The position numbers were made by a program, and so were the translations under genes. Shown here one piece after another: positions 55,160 through 64,000 of a stretch of 64,000 bases of DNA. Numbering within the stretch: position 1 is the stretch's first letter; the number at the start of each line of letters is the position of its first letter. The notes beneath the pieces were generated by a model, which did not search any database, was not told where the DNA came from, and saw only the letters and a list, made by a program, of their open reading frames with translations. Source of the DNA: Xylanimonas ulmi (lineage in GTDB: Bacteria; Actinomycetota; Actinomycetes; Actinomycetales; Cellulomonadaceae); contig NZ_SGWX01000001.1 in the NCBI RefSeq assembly GCF_004216535.1, forward strand, positions 1,984,001 to 2,048,000, read 5' to 3'.

Positions 55160-56841
55160 CCCTCAACCCCGAGGGCCACGCCCGTCCCCGCTCGTCCCGT
55201 GCGCAGCAGCACGCACTCGGCCCCGGCCTGCTCGGCCAGGGCGTCGAGCCCGGCCGCGACGGCGTCCGGCACGTCGTCGTCGGCCAGGACCGTGACCACG
55301 TCGCCGCCGCCGTCGAGCAGTCCGCGCAGGGCGCCGACGGCGTCGGCGGCGTCCGTCGCGCTGGCCCGCAGCCCGTTCAGCGCGGCGCGCACGGCGCCGG
55401 CGACGTCTGCGGCGGGGTCGTCACCCGCGGCCGCGAGCGCCGCGACGACGACGGCGGCGTGCACGTCGGTCGGCGCGTCGATCGCGATGACCTCACCCGG
55501 CACGGCGTCCTCGTGCTCACCGGCCAGACGCCGTGCCGCCGCGCGCACCGCGTCCGCCGCGGGGCCCAGCACGAGTGCGGCGCGGCCCGAGCCGAGCGCG
55601 GCGAGCGCGAGGTCCCGCGCGGCGACGCCCACCGGGGGCACGGGCACGAGCACGACGGCGCCGGCGCGCGCGAGCTCGGCGGCGAGCGCCGGCGCCGTCG
55701 TCGCGACCACGACCGTCAGCTCGCTGTCGGGCGCCGCGAGGTGGCGCACGTGCGCCGGCTCGACGCGCCCGCGACCGGCCCAGCGCCGCGTCACCGCGAG
55801 CGCGCCGGCCAGGTCCGCGGTGTGCACGTGGGCCTGCCACGCCGAGTCCTCGTCGGGCGCGAGATCGGCGCCGCCCACCACGACGACCGAGCCGCCCACG
55901 GCCGCCAGGTCGGCGCGCAACGCGTCGGCCACGGCGCCGTCAGGGAAGTCACGGGCTCCGGCGGGGCGCCGCAGCACGAACATGACCTCGAGCTCGTCGG
56001 CGTCCGAGTGCTCATGCCCCGGCTCGTGCTCGTCTGCGTGCTCATGCTCGGCGTCGAGCCCGTGCGCGGCGTCGAGCCCGCGATGGCCGCCCCCGTCGGG
56101 GAGCGCGATCGCGTCGTGGCCGGTCATGTCCAGGCCGAGCGTCACGGGCGTCACGGTCAGCATGGTGGCGGTCGCCACCGACACGCCCGCGCCTGCCGCC
56201 CCGGCCGCAACCGCCGCGCTCGGCGTCGGCGGCGTCACCCTCGGCCGCGCGACGCGCAACGCGTCCAGCACCAGCACCAGCCCGCACGCGCCGGCGTCGA
56301 GCACGCCCGCACGGGCGAGCGGCGCGAGCGTCGAGACCGACGACGCCGCCGCCGACCGCGCGCCCCGCACCGCGGCCTCGAGCACGTCGTCGGCGCTCGC
56401 CCCGGGCCGGGCGGCGGCGTCGAGCGCGGCGGCCGCGGCGACGTCGGCGGCCGTGAGGATCGTGCCGTGCGCGGGGTGGGCGACCGCGCCCCGCGCGGAC
56501 CGCGCGGCGACGTCGAGCGCGTGGGCGAGCGTGTCGCCGCGCGTGGCCGCGACCGCCAAGCCGCGCAGCCACTCCGAGAGGATGACCCCTGAGTTGCCGC
56601 GCGCTCCCAGCAGCGCGCCGCGCGCGAGCACCCGCAGCAGCGCGGCGGGCCCCGCGCCGTCGGGCACGGCCGCGACGGCCCGGGCGCCCTCGCGCGCGGT
56701 CACATGCATATTGGTGCCCGTGTCCCCGTCAGCGACGGGGAAGACGTTGACCTGGTCGATTGCGGCGCGGTCGCGGCCGAGCGCGCCCGCGGCCAGGCGG
56801 GCCCACGCGCGCACGACGGCGGCGTCCATGACGGCGGTCAC
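55156..56841 (-). CDS. DAK2-domain (DhaL/FakA-like) protein
   Basis: An about 561-residue protein. The N-terminal DhaL/DAK2 domain carries the nucleotide motif NVFPVADGDTGTNMHVTAREGA and RGALLGARGNSGVILSEWLRG; the C-terminal part resembles the DegV-associated FakA C-domain (VLVPVPPVGVAARDLALA, VLADDDVPDAVAAGLDAL). FakA homologues phosphorylate fatty acids bound to FakB; none of those is in the window. A His/Glu-rich stretch (AEHEHADEHEPGHEHSDADE, about residue 260) could bind metal. GTG 56841 is favoured; ATG 56829 is possible. Confidence 0.87.
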
Positions 56842-56965
56842 GCGCGCGTCAGCGTCTGGCACCCAGGCCTCCTCGGTCGTCGGGGCGGGATGGCCACCAC
56901 GGTAGCCTTGCCACCCGGGAGCGCCAGACGGGTCCTCCACGAACGGGCCGGTGATCGAACCCACG

Positions 56966-56994
56966 TTGGATCCGGTCGGCGCGTCGGGTATCCT
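56966..56994 (+). promoter_or_regulatory. Candidate rpmB promoter
   Basis: TTGGAT (56966-56971), a 17-base spacer and TATCCT (56989-56994), about 100 bases before the rpmB start. Both hexamers are reasonable housekeeping matches. Confidence 0.5.
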
Positions 56995-57096
56995 GTCGTG
57001 GTTGCCCAGCGTCAGTTGGGCCCCCAGAACCTCTTCCATCACCACGTTGGTGCTGCGTCCGCGCAGTGGCCGCGTGCACGACCCACAGGAGACACC

Positions 57097-57288
57097 GTGG
57101 CTGCCAACTGCGACGTCTGCGGCAAGGGCCCGGGCTTCGGGCACAGCATCTCGCACTCACACATCCGCACGAAGCGCCGCTGGAACCCCAACATCCAGCG
57201 TGTGCGCGCCGTGGTCGCGGGCACGCCCAAGCGCGTGAACGTGTGCACCTCGTGCCTCAAGGCCGGTAAGGTCACGCGCGCCATCTGA
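57097..57288 (+). CDS. rpmB: 50S ribosomal protein L28
   Basis: A 63-residue L28 beginning VAANCDVCGKGPGFGHSISHSHIRTKRRWNPNIQ, with CxxC pairs CDVC and CTSC, i.e. the zinc-binding form. GTG 57097 follows AGGAG with appropriate spacing. It is divergent from the DAK2-recG operon. Confidence 0.97.
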   Translation: MAANCDVCGKGPGFGHSISHSHIRTKRRWNPNIQRVRAVVAGTPKRVNVCTSCLKAGKVTRAI

Positions 57289-57301
57289 GCGCCGCACCAC
57301 G

Positions 57302-57332
57302 GAGCCCGTCGGGTCACCCCGGCGGGCTCTTT
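57302..57332 (+). terminator. Intrinsic terminator after rpmB
   Basis: Stem GAGCCCG/CGGGCTC extended by a G-U and four further pairs around a 4-base loop (57302-57329), followed by TTT. It begins 13 bases after the rpmB stop. Confidence 0.8.
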
Positions 57333-57430
57333 CGTGCGCCCGCGGCAGGTCGCCATCGATTGCCAAGAATTCGTGAACGATGGCCGAACGCCCCTGTGGA
57401 ATCGGGGCCGCTGGTGGCACGCTGGTGCGC

Positions 57431-57964
57431 ATGACGGTGGATCTCGAAGGCGTGACCATCCGGCCCGCCACCCCAGATGACGCACTGCGCATCGCGCAGG
57501 TGCACGTGACGTCATGGCAGGGCGCGTACGCAGGCCTGCTTCCGGCCGACTACCTCACCGACCTCGACCCCGAGACACGGGTGCGCCACTGGGCCACCGT
57601 GCTCGGAGCCAAGGGCGCGACGGCGTCGGAGGGACATGTCCTCGTGGCCGAGCACGGCAGCCGCACGCTCGGCTTCGCCAGCTTCGGTCCGTCGGGTGAC
57701 GAGGACGCCGATCCCGGCACACACGAGCTGTACGCCATGTACCTCGAGCCCGACGCGTGGGGGCGAGGCGTCGCGCGCGAGCTCATGCGGACCGTCCTGA
57801 CCCTGGTGCCGCAGGGCGTCGACTTCACACTGTGGGTGTTGGCGGGCAACTCACGCGCCCAGCACTTCTACCATCGCCACGGCTTCCGCCCCGACGGCGT
57901 CGAGCGCATCGACGAGATCGGCGGCACGCCCCTGACCGAGCTGCGCTACCGCCGCGCCGTGTGA
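57431..57964 (+). CDS. GNAT-family N-acetyltransferase
   Basis: A 178-residue GNAT: VTIRPATPDDALRIAQVHVTSWQGAYAGLLPADYL, AMYLEPDAWGRGVARELMRTVL (acetyl-CoA loop), WVLAGNSRAQHFYHRHGFRPDGVER. ATG 57431 gives the standard GNAT N-terminus. It stands alone between rpmB and the convergent thiL. Substrate unknown. Confidence 0.9.
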   Translation: MTVDLEGVTIRPATPDDALRIAQVHVTSWQGAYAGLLPADYLTDLDPETRVRHWATVLGAKGATASEGHVLVAEHGSRTLGFASFGPSGDEDADPGTHELYAMYLEPDAWGRGVARELMRTVLTLVPQGVDFTLWVLAGNSRAQHFYHRHGFRPDGVERIDEIGGTPLTELRYRRAV

Positions 57965-58071
57965 GGTCGTGTGAGGTCCAGGGCGCGCGGCCATCGCCCT
58001 AGAGGCCGCCGTCCGTCGGCTCTCGCGCCTGCGCCCGGGTTGTCGCCCGGACTCTCACGCCGGGGCCGGGA

Positions 58072-59097
58072 TCACGCCCGGAAGTGGTCCCAGCCCGGCC
58101 CGACGGGGGGCGTCGCGCCATCGAGGGTGACGCCCGGCGCGCCATCGGTGGCGCGAACCGACCCGATGCGGCGGAATCCCGCGGGCAGCGCGGCGGCGGG
58201 CGGGAACGTGGCGAGCAGCCCGTGGTCCTCCCCGCCCGACAGCGCCCAGCGCAGCGGCGCGCCGTCGTCGCCCAGCGCCGCCGCGGCCGACGCGAGCGCC
58301 CTCCTGTCGCCTGCGAGCGCCGCCGCCTCGATGTCGAGGACGACGCCGCTGGCCAGCGCGATCCGACCGGCGTCGCGCAGCAGCCCGTCGGACACGTCGA
58401 GCATCGCCGTCGCGCCCGCCACGGCGGCCGCGGGCCCGGCCTCCAGCGGCGGCGCGGGCCGCAGGAACCCGGCAACGAACCGTGCGATCGGCTCCCCCGC
58501 GCCCGACGGCGCCGCGTCGGGCGCGCCGCTGCCCGCGCCGTCGTCGGGCCGCGCCACCCCGGCCTCCAGCAGCGCGAGCCCAGCGGCGGAGTGCCCCAGG
58601 ACACCCGCATGCGCGACGACGTCGCCCGGGCGCGCCCCGGAGCGCAGCACGGGGGCGCGCCCGCCAAGGTCGCCGTGCACGGCGACCGAGACCATGAGCA
58701 TCTCGCCACCCGACAGGTCACCGCCGACGACGGCGGCGCCCGTGACCGCGCAGGCGTCAGCCAGCCCGCGCGACAGCCCCTCGACCCAGGCGACCTCGGT
58801 GTCGCCGGGCACCACGAGCGCGACCACGAGCGCCGTCGGGCGCCCGCCCATCGCGGCGACGTCGGCGAGGTTCTGCGCGGCGGCGCGCACGCCGACGTCG
58901 TACCCGGTTGACCAGCGGCGGCGGAAGTGGCGGTCTTCGACCAGGACGTCGGTGGAGACGACGTAGCGCCCGTCGGGGGCAGCGACCACGGCGGCGTCGT
59001 CGCCCGGGCCGATGATCGTGGCGCCTCCGGCGGGCAGGAGCGGGAAGATGCGGGCCAGCAGCCCGGACTCGTCGAGGTCGCGTACGCGCGTCGTCAC
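58072..59097 (-). CDS. thiL: Thiamine-monophosphate kinase
   Basis: A 341-residue AIR-synthase/PurM-like kinase: IIGPGDDAAVVAAPDGRYVVSTDVLVEDRHF, NLADVAAMGGRPTALVVAL, GGDLSGGEMLMVSVAVHG, MLDVSDGLLRDAGRIA and LSGGEDHGLLATF. It makes thiamine diphosphate. It is divergent from the DUF3515 lipoprotein gene, a common actinobacterial neighbour. Confidence 0.95.
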   Translation of the reverse strand: MTTRVRDLDESGLLARIFPLLPAGGATIIGPGDDAAVVAAPDGRYVVSTDVLVEDRHFRRRWSTGYDVGVRAAAQNLADVAAMGGRPTALVVALVVPGDTEVAWVEGLSRGLADACAVTGAAVVGGDLSGGEMLMVSVAVHGDLGGRAPVLRSGARPGDVVAHAGVLGHSAAGLALLEAGVARPDDGAGSGAPDAAPSGAGEPIARFVAGFLRPAPPLEAGPAAAVAGATAMLDVSDGLLRDAGRIALASGVVLDIEAAALAGDRRALASAAAALGDDGAPLRWALSGGEDHGLLATFPPAAALPAGFRRIGSVRATDGAPGVTLDGATPPVGPGWDHFRA

Positions 59098-59139
59098 CTG
59101 ACGACCCTAATGGCGCGCGGGCGCGGGTACCGTGGGCGC

Positions 59140-59607
59140 GTGCTCCGCCGTGCCCTGCCCGCGTCGCTCCTGGTCGCCCTCGTCCCCGCGCTGGCGGCCT
59201 GCACGCCCACGATCGCCGTCGACGCCGCGCCCGACGCGGCCAACCCCGCGTGCGCGCCCGTCATGCTGGCGCTGCCCGACGTGCTGGCGGGCGACCTGGA
59301 CAAGGCGCGCACGGCCGCGCAGGCGACCGCCGCGTGGGGCACGGGCGGGGCCGCCGTGACGCTGCGCTGCGGCGTCACACCTCCCGGGCCCTCGCCGGAC
59401 TGCCAGCAGGTCGAGTCGAACGCCGGCACGGTGGACTGGATCGTCGAGGCGGGCGACGACGGGACGTGGCGGTTCACGACGTTCGGCCGCGACCCCGCGA
59501 TCGAGGTCATCGCGCCGCCCGCGGTCACCGAGAACCACTCGACATCCTTCATCGCCGACCTCGCCCCCGCCATCACCAAAATCCCCCAATCAACCCCCTG
59601 CACCTAA
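59140..59607 (+). CDS. DUF3515 family lipoprotein
   Basis: A 155-residue secreted lipoprotein: signal LRRALPASLLVALVPALAAC (lipid Cys21), then the family motifs NPACAPVMLALPDVLAG, VTLRCGVTPPGPSPDCQQV, VDWIVEAG and RFTTFGRDPAIEVI. GTG 59140 gives a standard signal peptide; ATG 59110 would add ten residues in front of it. DUF3515 genes sit between thiL and ddl in many actinobacteria; function unknown. Confidence 0.88.
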   Translation: MLRRALPASLLVALVPALAACTPTIAVDAAPDAANPACAPVMLALPDVLAGDLDKARTAAQATAAWGTGGAAVTLRCGVTPPGPSPDCQQVESNAGTVDWIVEAGDDGTWRFTTFGRDPAIEVIAPPAVTENHSTSFIADLAPAITKIPQSTPCT

Positions 59608-59762
59608 CCCACCCCACCCCACCCCACCCACCGCCGAGATACCGGTCCTCGGTCATCTGGCGCACGAGGGGCGCCCGAGGACCGGTACCTCGACGGGATT
59701 CCGGTACCTCGCCGGGGTGGGTCCGGGGGGTCCGGGGGGTGGGTCGGGGTGGGGGGTGCGGG
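59608..59762. repeat. Large imperfect inverted-repeat region between DUF3515 and ddl
   Basis: Central 18-bp arms (59635-59652 and 59675-59692, one mismatch; core TACCGGTCCTCGG) around a 22-base loop, followed by a further tandem half-copy CCGGTACCTCG at 59701-59711. C-rich CCCCA repeats lie on the left (59608-59631) and G-rich GGGGGGT/GGGT tracts on the right (59713-59760); the two are roughly complementary and the right side has a G-quadruplex pattern. It separates convergent genes. Confidence 0.8.
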
Positions 59763-59765
59763 TGG

Positions 59766-60932
<1,167 letters not shown>

Positions 60933-61044
60933 CGAGGGCGACCCTACCCGACCGCGCAGGCCCTTCGGCCCGCTGTCAGCAGCGGGTCCGACGCCGGGGC
61001 GCCGGGTCCCGGCAGCGGGTCCGACGCCGGCGCGCGAGGCCGCC

Positions 61045-62616
61045 TCAGAGCGCCGCCCGCCGGTCCTGCTCCAACTGCCGCAACTGCTTGCGCAGGATCT
61101 TGCCCGAGGCCGATTTGGGCACCGCCTCGACGAACTCGACCGACCGGACCTTCTTGTACGGCGCGACGTGCGCGGCGACGTACTGCGCGACGTCGTCGGG
61201 CGCCAGTTCGGCGCCCGCCGAGGGCACGACGTATGCCTTGGGGACCTCGCCGGCCTCGTCGTCGGGCAGGCCGATGACCGCCGCGTCGGCGATCGACGGG
61301 TGCCGCAGCAGCAGCGCCTCCAGCTCGGCGGGCGCGACTTGGTACGCCTTGTACTTGATGAGCTCCTTGAGGCGGTCGACCACGGTGAAGACGCCGTCCT
61401 CGTCGATCGTGACGATGTCGCCGGTGTGCAGGAACCCGTCGGCGTCGATGGCGTCGCGCGTCGCAGCGGCGTCGTCGAGGTAGCCGACCATGACGTTCGG
61501 GCCGCGGCACAGCAGCTCACCGGTCGTGGCGTCCTGGCCGGTCGCGGGGTCGACGACGCGGGCCTCCATGTTGGGCACGAGCAGCCCGATCGACCCCGAG
61601 GAGATGTCGGGCCGGTCGACCGGGACGACATGCGAGACGGGGCTCATCTCGCTCATGCCGTACCCCTGCGTCACACGCACTCCGAGCCGCTGGGCGACGG
61701 CGTCGGCGAGGCCGGCGTCGAACGGGGCGGCGCCCGACAGAACCACACGCACGCTCGACAGGTCCCTGGTGGCGACCAGCGGGTGCTTGGCCAGCGCGAG
61801 CGCCATGGGCGGGGCGACGAACAGGTACGTGGCCCGCTCGCGCTCGCACACGTCGAGGAACTGGGCGAGGTCGAACCGCGGAAGCGTGACGACGCGGGCC
61901 CGCAGGTGCAGCGCGAGGTTGAGCAGCACCGTCATGCCGTAGATGTGGAAGAACGGCAGCACGGCCGGGATGACCTCGTCGGGCGCGGCTCCCATGGGCG
62001 GCAACGCCTGAACGACGTTGGCGACCAGGTTGCGGTGCGTGAGCATGACGCCCTTGGGCAGTCCCATGGTCCCCGAGGAGTACGGCAGCGCCGCCAGGTG
62101 GGTGCTGGGGTCGAGCGTCACCTCGGGCGCCGGTGCGCCGACCGCGAGCAGGTCCGCGAGCGCCGGGAACCCCGCGGCGCCGTCGAGCACGACGACGTCG
62201 CTCACCCCCGCCGCCGCGGCGCCCTCGACGGCCGCGGCCAGCAGCGGCGAGACCGTCACGAGCGCGCGGGCCTGCGACGCGGACAGTTGGCGCGCGATCT
62301 CCTCACCGGTCGACAGCGCGTTGAGCGTGGTGACGGTGGCGCCGGCGCGCAGCAGCCCGTGGAACACCGAGGCGAACGCGGGCGAGTTGGGGCTGTGCAG
62401 CGCGACGACGTCGCCGACGCCGATCCCGTGGGCCGCGAACGCCCCGGCGATCGCGTCGACCTGGGCCCGCAGGCCGCGGTAGGTGGTGGTCTCGCCCGTG
62501 GGGCCGTCAACGAGGGCGACACGGTCGAGGTCGGCGTCGTCGAGGGACGCGAACAGGAAGTCGTACAGCGTCAGATCGGGAATGTCGACGTCGGGATACT
62601 GGCTTCGCACGACCAT
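61045..62616 (-). CDS. AMP-dependent CoA ligase, 4-coumarate:CoA ligase-like
   Basis: A 523-residue ligase: P-loop LPYSSGTMGLPKGVMLTHRN, A5 GYGMSEMSPV, A7 GFLHTGDIVTIDEDGVFTVVDR, hinge LKELIKYKAYQVAPAELEALLL and A10 PKSASGKILRKQL. The overall pattern is that of plant 4CL/OPC-type ligases. The P-loop has Met where almost all relatives have Thr (SSGTTGLPKG). ATG 62616 follows GAGGGA; an upstream in-frame ATG at 62646 lacks this. It is divergent, by 70 bases, from an acyl-CoA dehydrogenase homologue. Confidence 0.92.
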   Translation of the reverse strand: MVVRSQYPDVDIPDLTLYDFLFASLDDADLDRVALVDGPTGETTTYRGLRAQVDAIAGAFAAHGIGVGDVVALHSPNSPAFASVFHGLLRAGATVTTLNALSTGEEIARQLSASQARALVTVSPLLAAAVEGAAAAGVSDVVVLDGAAGFPALADLLAVGAPAPEVTLDPSTHLAALPYSSGTMGLPKGVMLTHRNLVANVVQALPPMGAAPDEVIPAVLPFFHIYGMTVLLNLALHLRARVVTLPRFDLAQFLDVCERERATYLFVAPPMALALAKHPLVATRDLSSVRVVLSGAAPFDAGLADAVAQRLGVRVTQGYGMSEMSPVSHVVPVDRPDISSGSIGLLVPNMEARVVDPATGQDATTGELLCRGPNVMVGYLDDAAATRDAIDADGFLHTGDIVTIDEDGVFTVVDRLKELIKYKAYQVAPAELEALLLRHPSIADAAVIGLPDDEAGEVPKAYVVPSAGAELAPDDVAQYVAAHVAPYKKVRSVEFVEAVPKSASGKILRKQLRQLEQDRRAAL

Positions 62617-62686
62617 GGGCGGTTCCCTCCCCTGAAGCGGCGCCATCGTCGCTCCTCACCTCGGACCTTAGTGATAGGAAAGCGTC

Positions 62687-63838
62687 ATGCCAATGCCGAT
62701 CCTGGACGACGACCTGCTGCTCACGATCCGGGGCAGGGCGGCGATCCACGACAGGGAGAACGACTACTTCGACGACGACCTGGCGGACCTCAAGGCGTCG
62801 GGCTACCTGGCGGCGCTCGTGCCGACCGACCTGGGCGGCCCGGGTCTGGGCCTGCGGGACGTCGCGCGCGAGCAGGGCCGCCTCGCGGGCGCGGCGCCGG
62901 CCACGGCGCTCGCGATCAACATGCACCACGTGTGGACCGGCGTCGCGCGGTTCCTGCACGATCGCGGCGACGCGTCCATGGACTGGCTGCTGCGGGAGGC
63001 GCTCGACGGGGAGGTCTTCGCGTTCGGGTACTCCGAGGCGGGCAACGACCTGGTCCTGCTGGGCTCGCGCACGCAGGCGCGCCCCGACGGCGCGGGCGGG
63101 TACACGTTCCACGGCAAGAAGATCTTCACGTCCAACTCCCCCGGGTGGACGCGCCTGGGCGTCATGGGCCTGGACGAGACCACCGACCCCGACAACCCCG
63201 TGATCGTGCACGCGTTCATCACGCGCGACGGCGGCGGGTTCGAGATCCTCGACGACTGGGACACCCTCGGCATGCGGGCCTCCCAGTCGCGCACCACGGT
63301 GCTCGACGGCGCGCACGCCCCCGCCGACCGGGTCATGCGCAAGGTCGCTCCCGGCCCGTCGCTCGACCCGTACGTGCTGGGCATCTTCACGAGCTTCGAG
63401 CTGCTGTTGGCGAGCGTCTACGCCGGGATCGCGGACCGGGCGCTCGCGCTCGCGGTCGAGTCGGTGACCAAGCGACGGTCGATGAAGTCCGGCAAGGCGT
63501 ACTCACAGGACCCGGACATCCGCTGGCGCCTGGCCTCGGCGGCGCTCGCGCAGGACGGGATCTGGCCGCAGCTCGACCAGGCTGCGGGCGCCATCGACGC
63601 GGGCGAGAACCTGGGCGCGGCGTGGTTCCGTCAGACGGCGGGCGTGAAGGTGCGCGCGACCGAGACGGCCCGCTACGTGGTCGACGAGGCGATCCGCTCG
63701 GCGGGCGGGTCGACGTACTTCAACCGCTCCGAGCTCGGGCGCCTGTACCGTGACGTGCTCGCCGGGATCTTCCACCCCTCGGACGACGAGTCCGCGCACG
63801 CGACCGTGGCCCAGTCGCTGCTGGGGCCGCTCGCGTGA
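62687..63838 (+). CDS. Acyl-CoA dehydrogenase superfamily protein
   Basis: A 383-residue ACAD-fold protein: YLAALVPTDLGGPGLGLRDVAREQGRLAGAAPATALAINMHH, FGYSEAGNDLVLLGS, GYTFHGKKIFTSNSPGWTRLGVMG, and the C-terminal GGSTYFNRSELGRLYRDVLAGIFHPSDDESAHATVAQSLLG. There is no YEGT-type catalytic Glu at the usual place, and the end resembles the branch that includes flavin monooxygenases such as DszC, so dehydrogenation is not certain. Its neighbour, divergent, is a 4CL-like ligase; its stop overlaps the Sua5/YrdC start. Confidence 0.88.
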   Translation: MPMPILDDDLLLTIRGRAAIHDRENDYFDDDLADLKASGYLAALVPTDLGGPGLGLRDVAREQGRLAGAAPATALAINMHHVWTGVARFLHDRGDASMDWLLREALDGEVFAFGYSEAGNDLVLLGSRTQARPDGAGGYTFHGKKIFTSNSPGWTRLGVMGLDETTDPDNPVIVHAFITRDGGGFEILDDWDTLGMRASQSRTTVLDGAHAPADRVMRKVAPGPSLDPYVLGIFTSFELLLASVYAGIADRALALAVESVTKRRSMKSGKAYSQDPDIRWRLASAALAQDGIWPQLDQAAGAIDAGENLGAAWFRQTAGVKVRATETARYVVDEAIRSAGGSTYFNRSELGRLYRDVLAGIFHPSDDESAHATVAQSLLGPLA

Positions 63839-64000
63839 CCGATCGCGTGACCCGCCTGTACGACGCCGCCGAGCCCGCCGACATCGCCGCCGTCGCCGAG
63901 ATCCTGCGCGACGGCGGCATCGCCGCGCTGCCCACCGAGACCGTGTACGGGCTGGCGGGCGACGCGCTCGACGCCGACGTGGTCGGCGCGATCTACGCGG
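63835..64000 (+). CDS. L-threonylcarbamoyladenylate synthase (Sua5/YrdC), 3'-truncated by window edge
   Basis: The first 55 codons of a YrdC-domain gene, beginning VTDRVTRLYDAAEPADIAAV and running through ILRDGGIAALPTETVYGLAGDALDADVVGAIYA. The PTETVYGLAGDA signature binds ATP and threonine in synthesis of the t6A37 modification of tRNA. GTG 63835 overlaps the preceding stop (GTGA). Whether it is the short TsaC or the long Sua5 form cannot be seen. Confidence 0.9.
   Translation, partial: MTDRVTRLYDAAEPADIAAVAEILRDGGIAALPTETVYGLAGDALDADVVGAIYA

Overview
The base composition (very high GC, GTG starts common, four-base ATGA/GTGA gene overlaps) and the conserved housekeeping blocks point to an actinobacterium. 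Two gene orders are typical of that phylum: rplU-rpmA-obg-proB / proA-nadD-rsfS, and rpmB facing a DAK2 gene followed by recG-rsmD-coaD-(coiled coil)-yceD-rpmF-rnc-mutM. The block order best suits Micrococcales of the Cellulomonas/Promicromonospora type; that placement is inference.

Region 1 (1-8085) is accessory carbon metabolism: two tandem acyl-CoA synthetases (the first cut by the window edge), a GntR/UTRA regulator, a D-tartrate-dehydratase-like enolase-superfamily enzyme and a ketopantoate-reductase-like dehydrogenase whose start is disturbed by a G7 run. Then come a VOC protein, a TetR regulator and an alpha/beta hydrolase that share a 22-bp palindrome.

Region 2 (8127-25532) looks like one acyl-CoA catabolic regulon. 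A seven-gene, tightly overlapping minus-strand operon encodes thiolase, LCAD-like dehydrogenase, enoyl-CoA hydratase, alpha-methylacyl-CoA racemase, ACAD10/11-type dehydrogenase, APH-type kinase and PaaG-like isomerase. Around it lie two SDRs, a TetR regulator, a five-gene Liv-type ABC importer, a FadD-like ligase and a nitronate-monooxygenase-like protein. Six copies of one 18-bp palindrome sit in the promoters of these units, so importer and enzymes are probably co-regulated by the TetR protein at 17243. The kinase/ACAD pair suggests handling of 4-hydroxyacyl-CoAs, and the racemase suggests 2-methyl-branched acyl-CoAs.

Region 3 (25650-36808) is housekeeping: two identical tRNA-Ala(GGC) genes, a histidine phosphatase, rsfS, a Pro/Ala-rich one-pass membrane protein, nadD, a 31-residue membrane peptide, proA, a niaP-like MFS transporter on the opposite strand between proA and proB, proB, obg, rpmA, rplU, a PCMT-like methyltransferase and tdk.

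Region 4 (36816-46589) carries a large RNase E/G and the cydABDC cytochrome bd operon, preceded by a near-perfect Rex box.

Region 5 (46615-64000) has a GNAT protein, a 2-hydroxyacid dehydrogenase, and the conserved block mutM-rnc-rpmF-yceD-coiled coil-coaD-rsmD-recG-DAK2 facing rpmB. After it come a second GNAT, thiL, a DUF3515 lipoprotein, ddl, a 4-coumarate-CoA-ligase-like enzyme, an acyl-CoA dehydrogenase homologue and the start of a Sua5/YrdC gene. Three REP-like palindrome families are visible; two of them lie inside reading frames (niaP, mutM) and add residues without breaking the frame. No CRISPR array, prophage, transposase or rRNA was seen.
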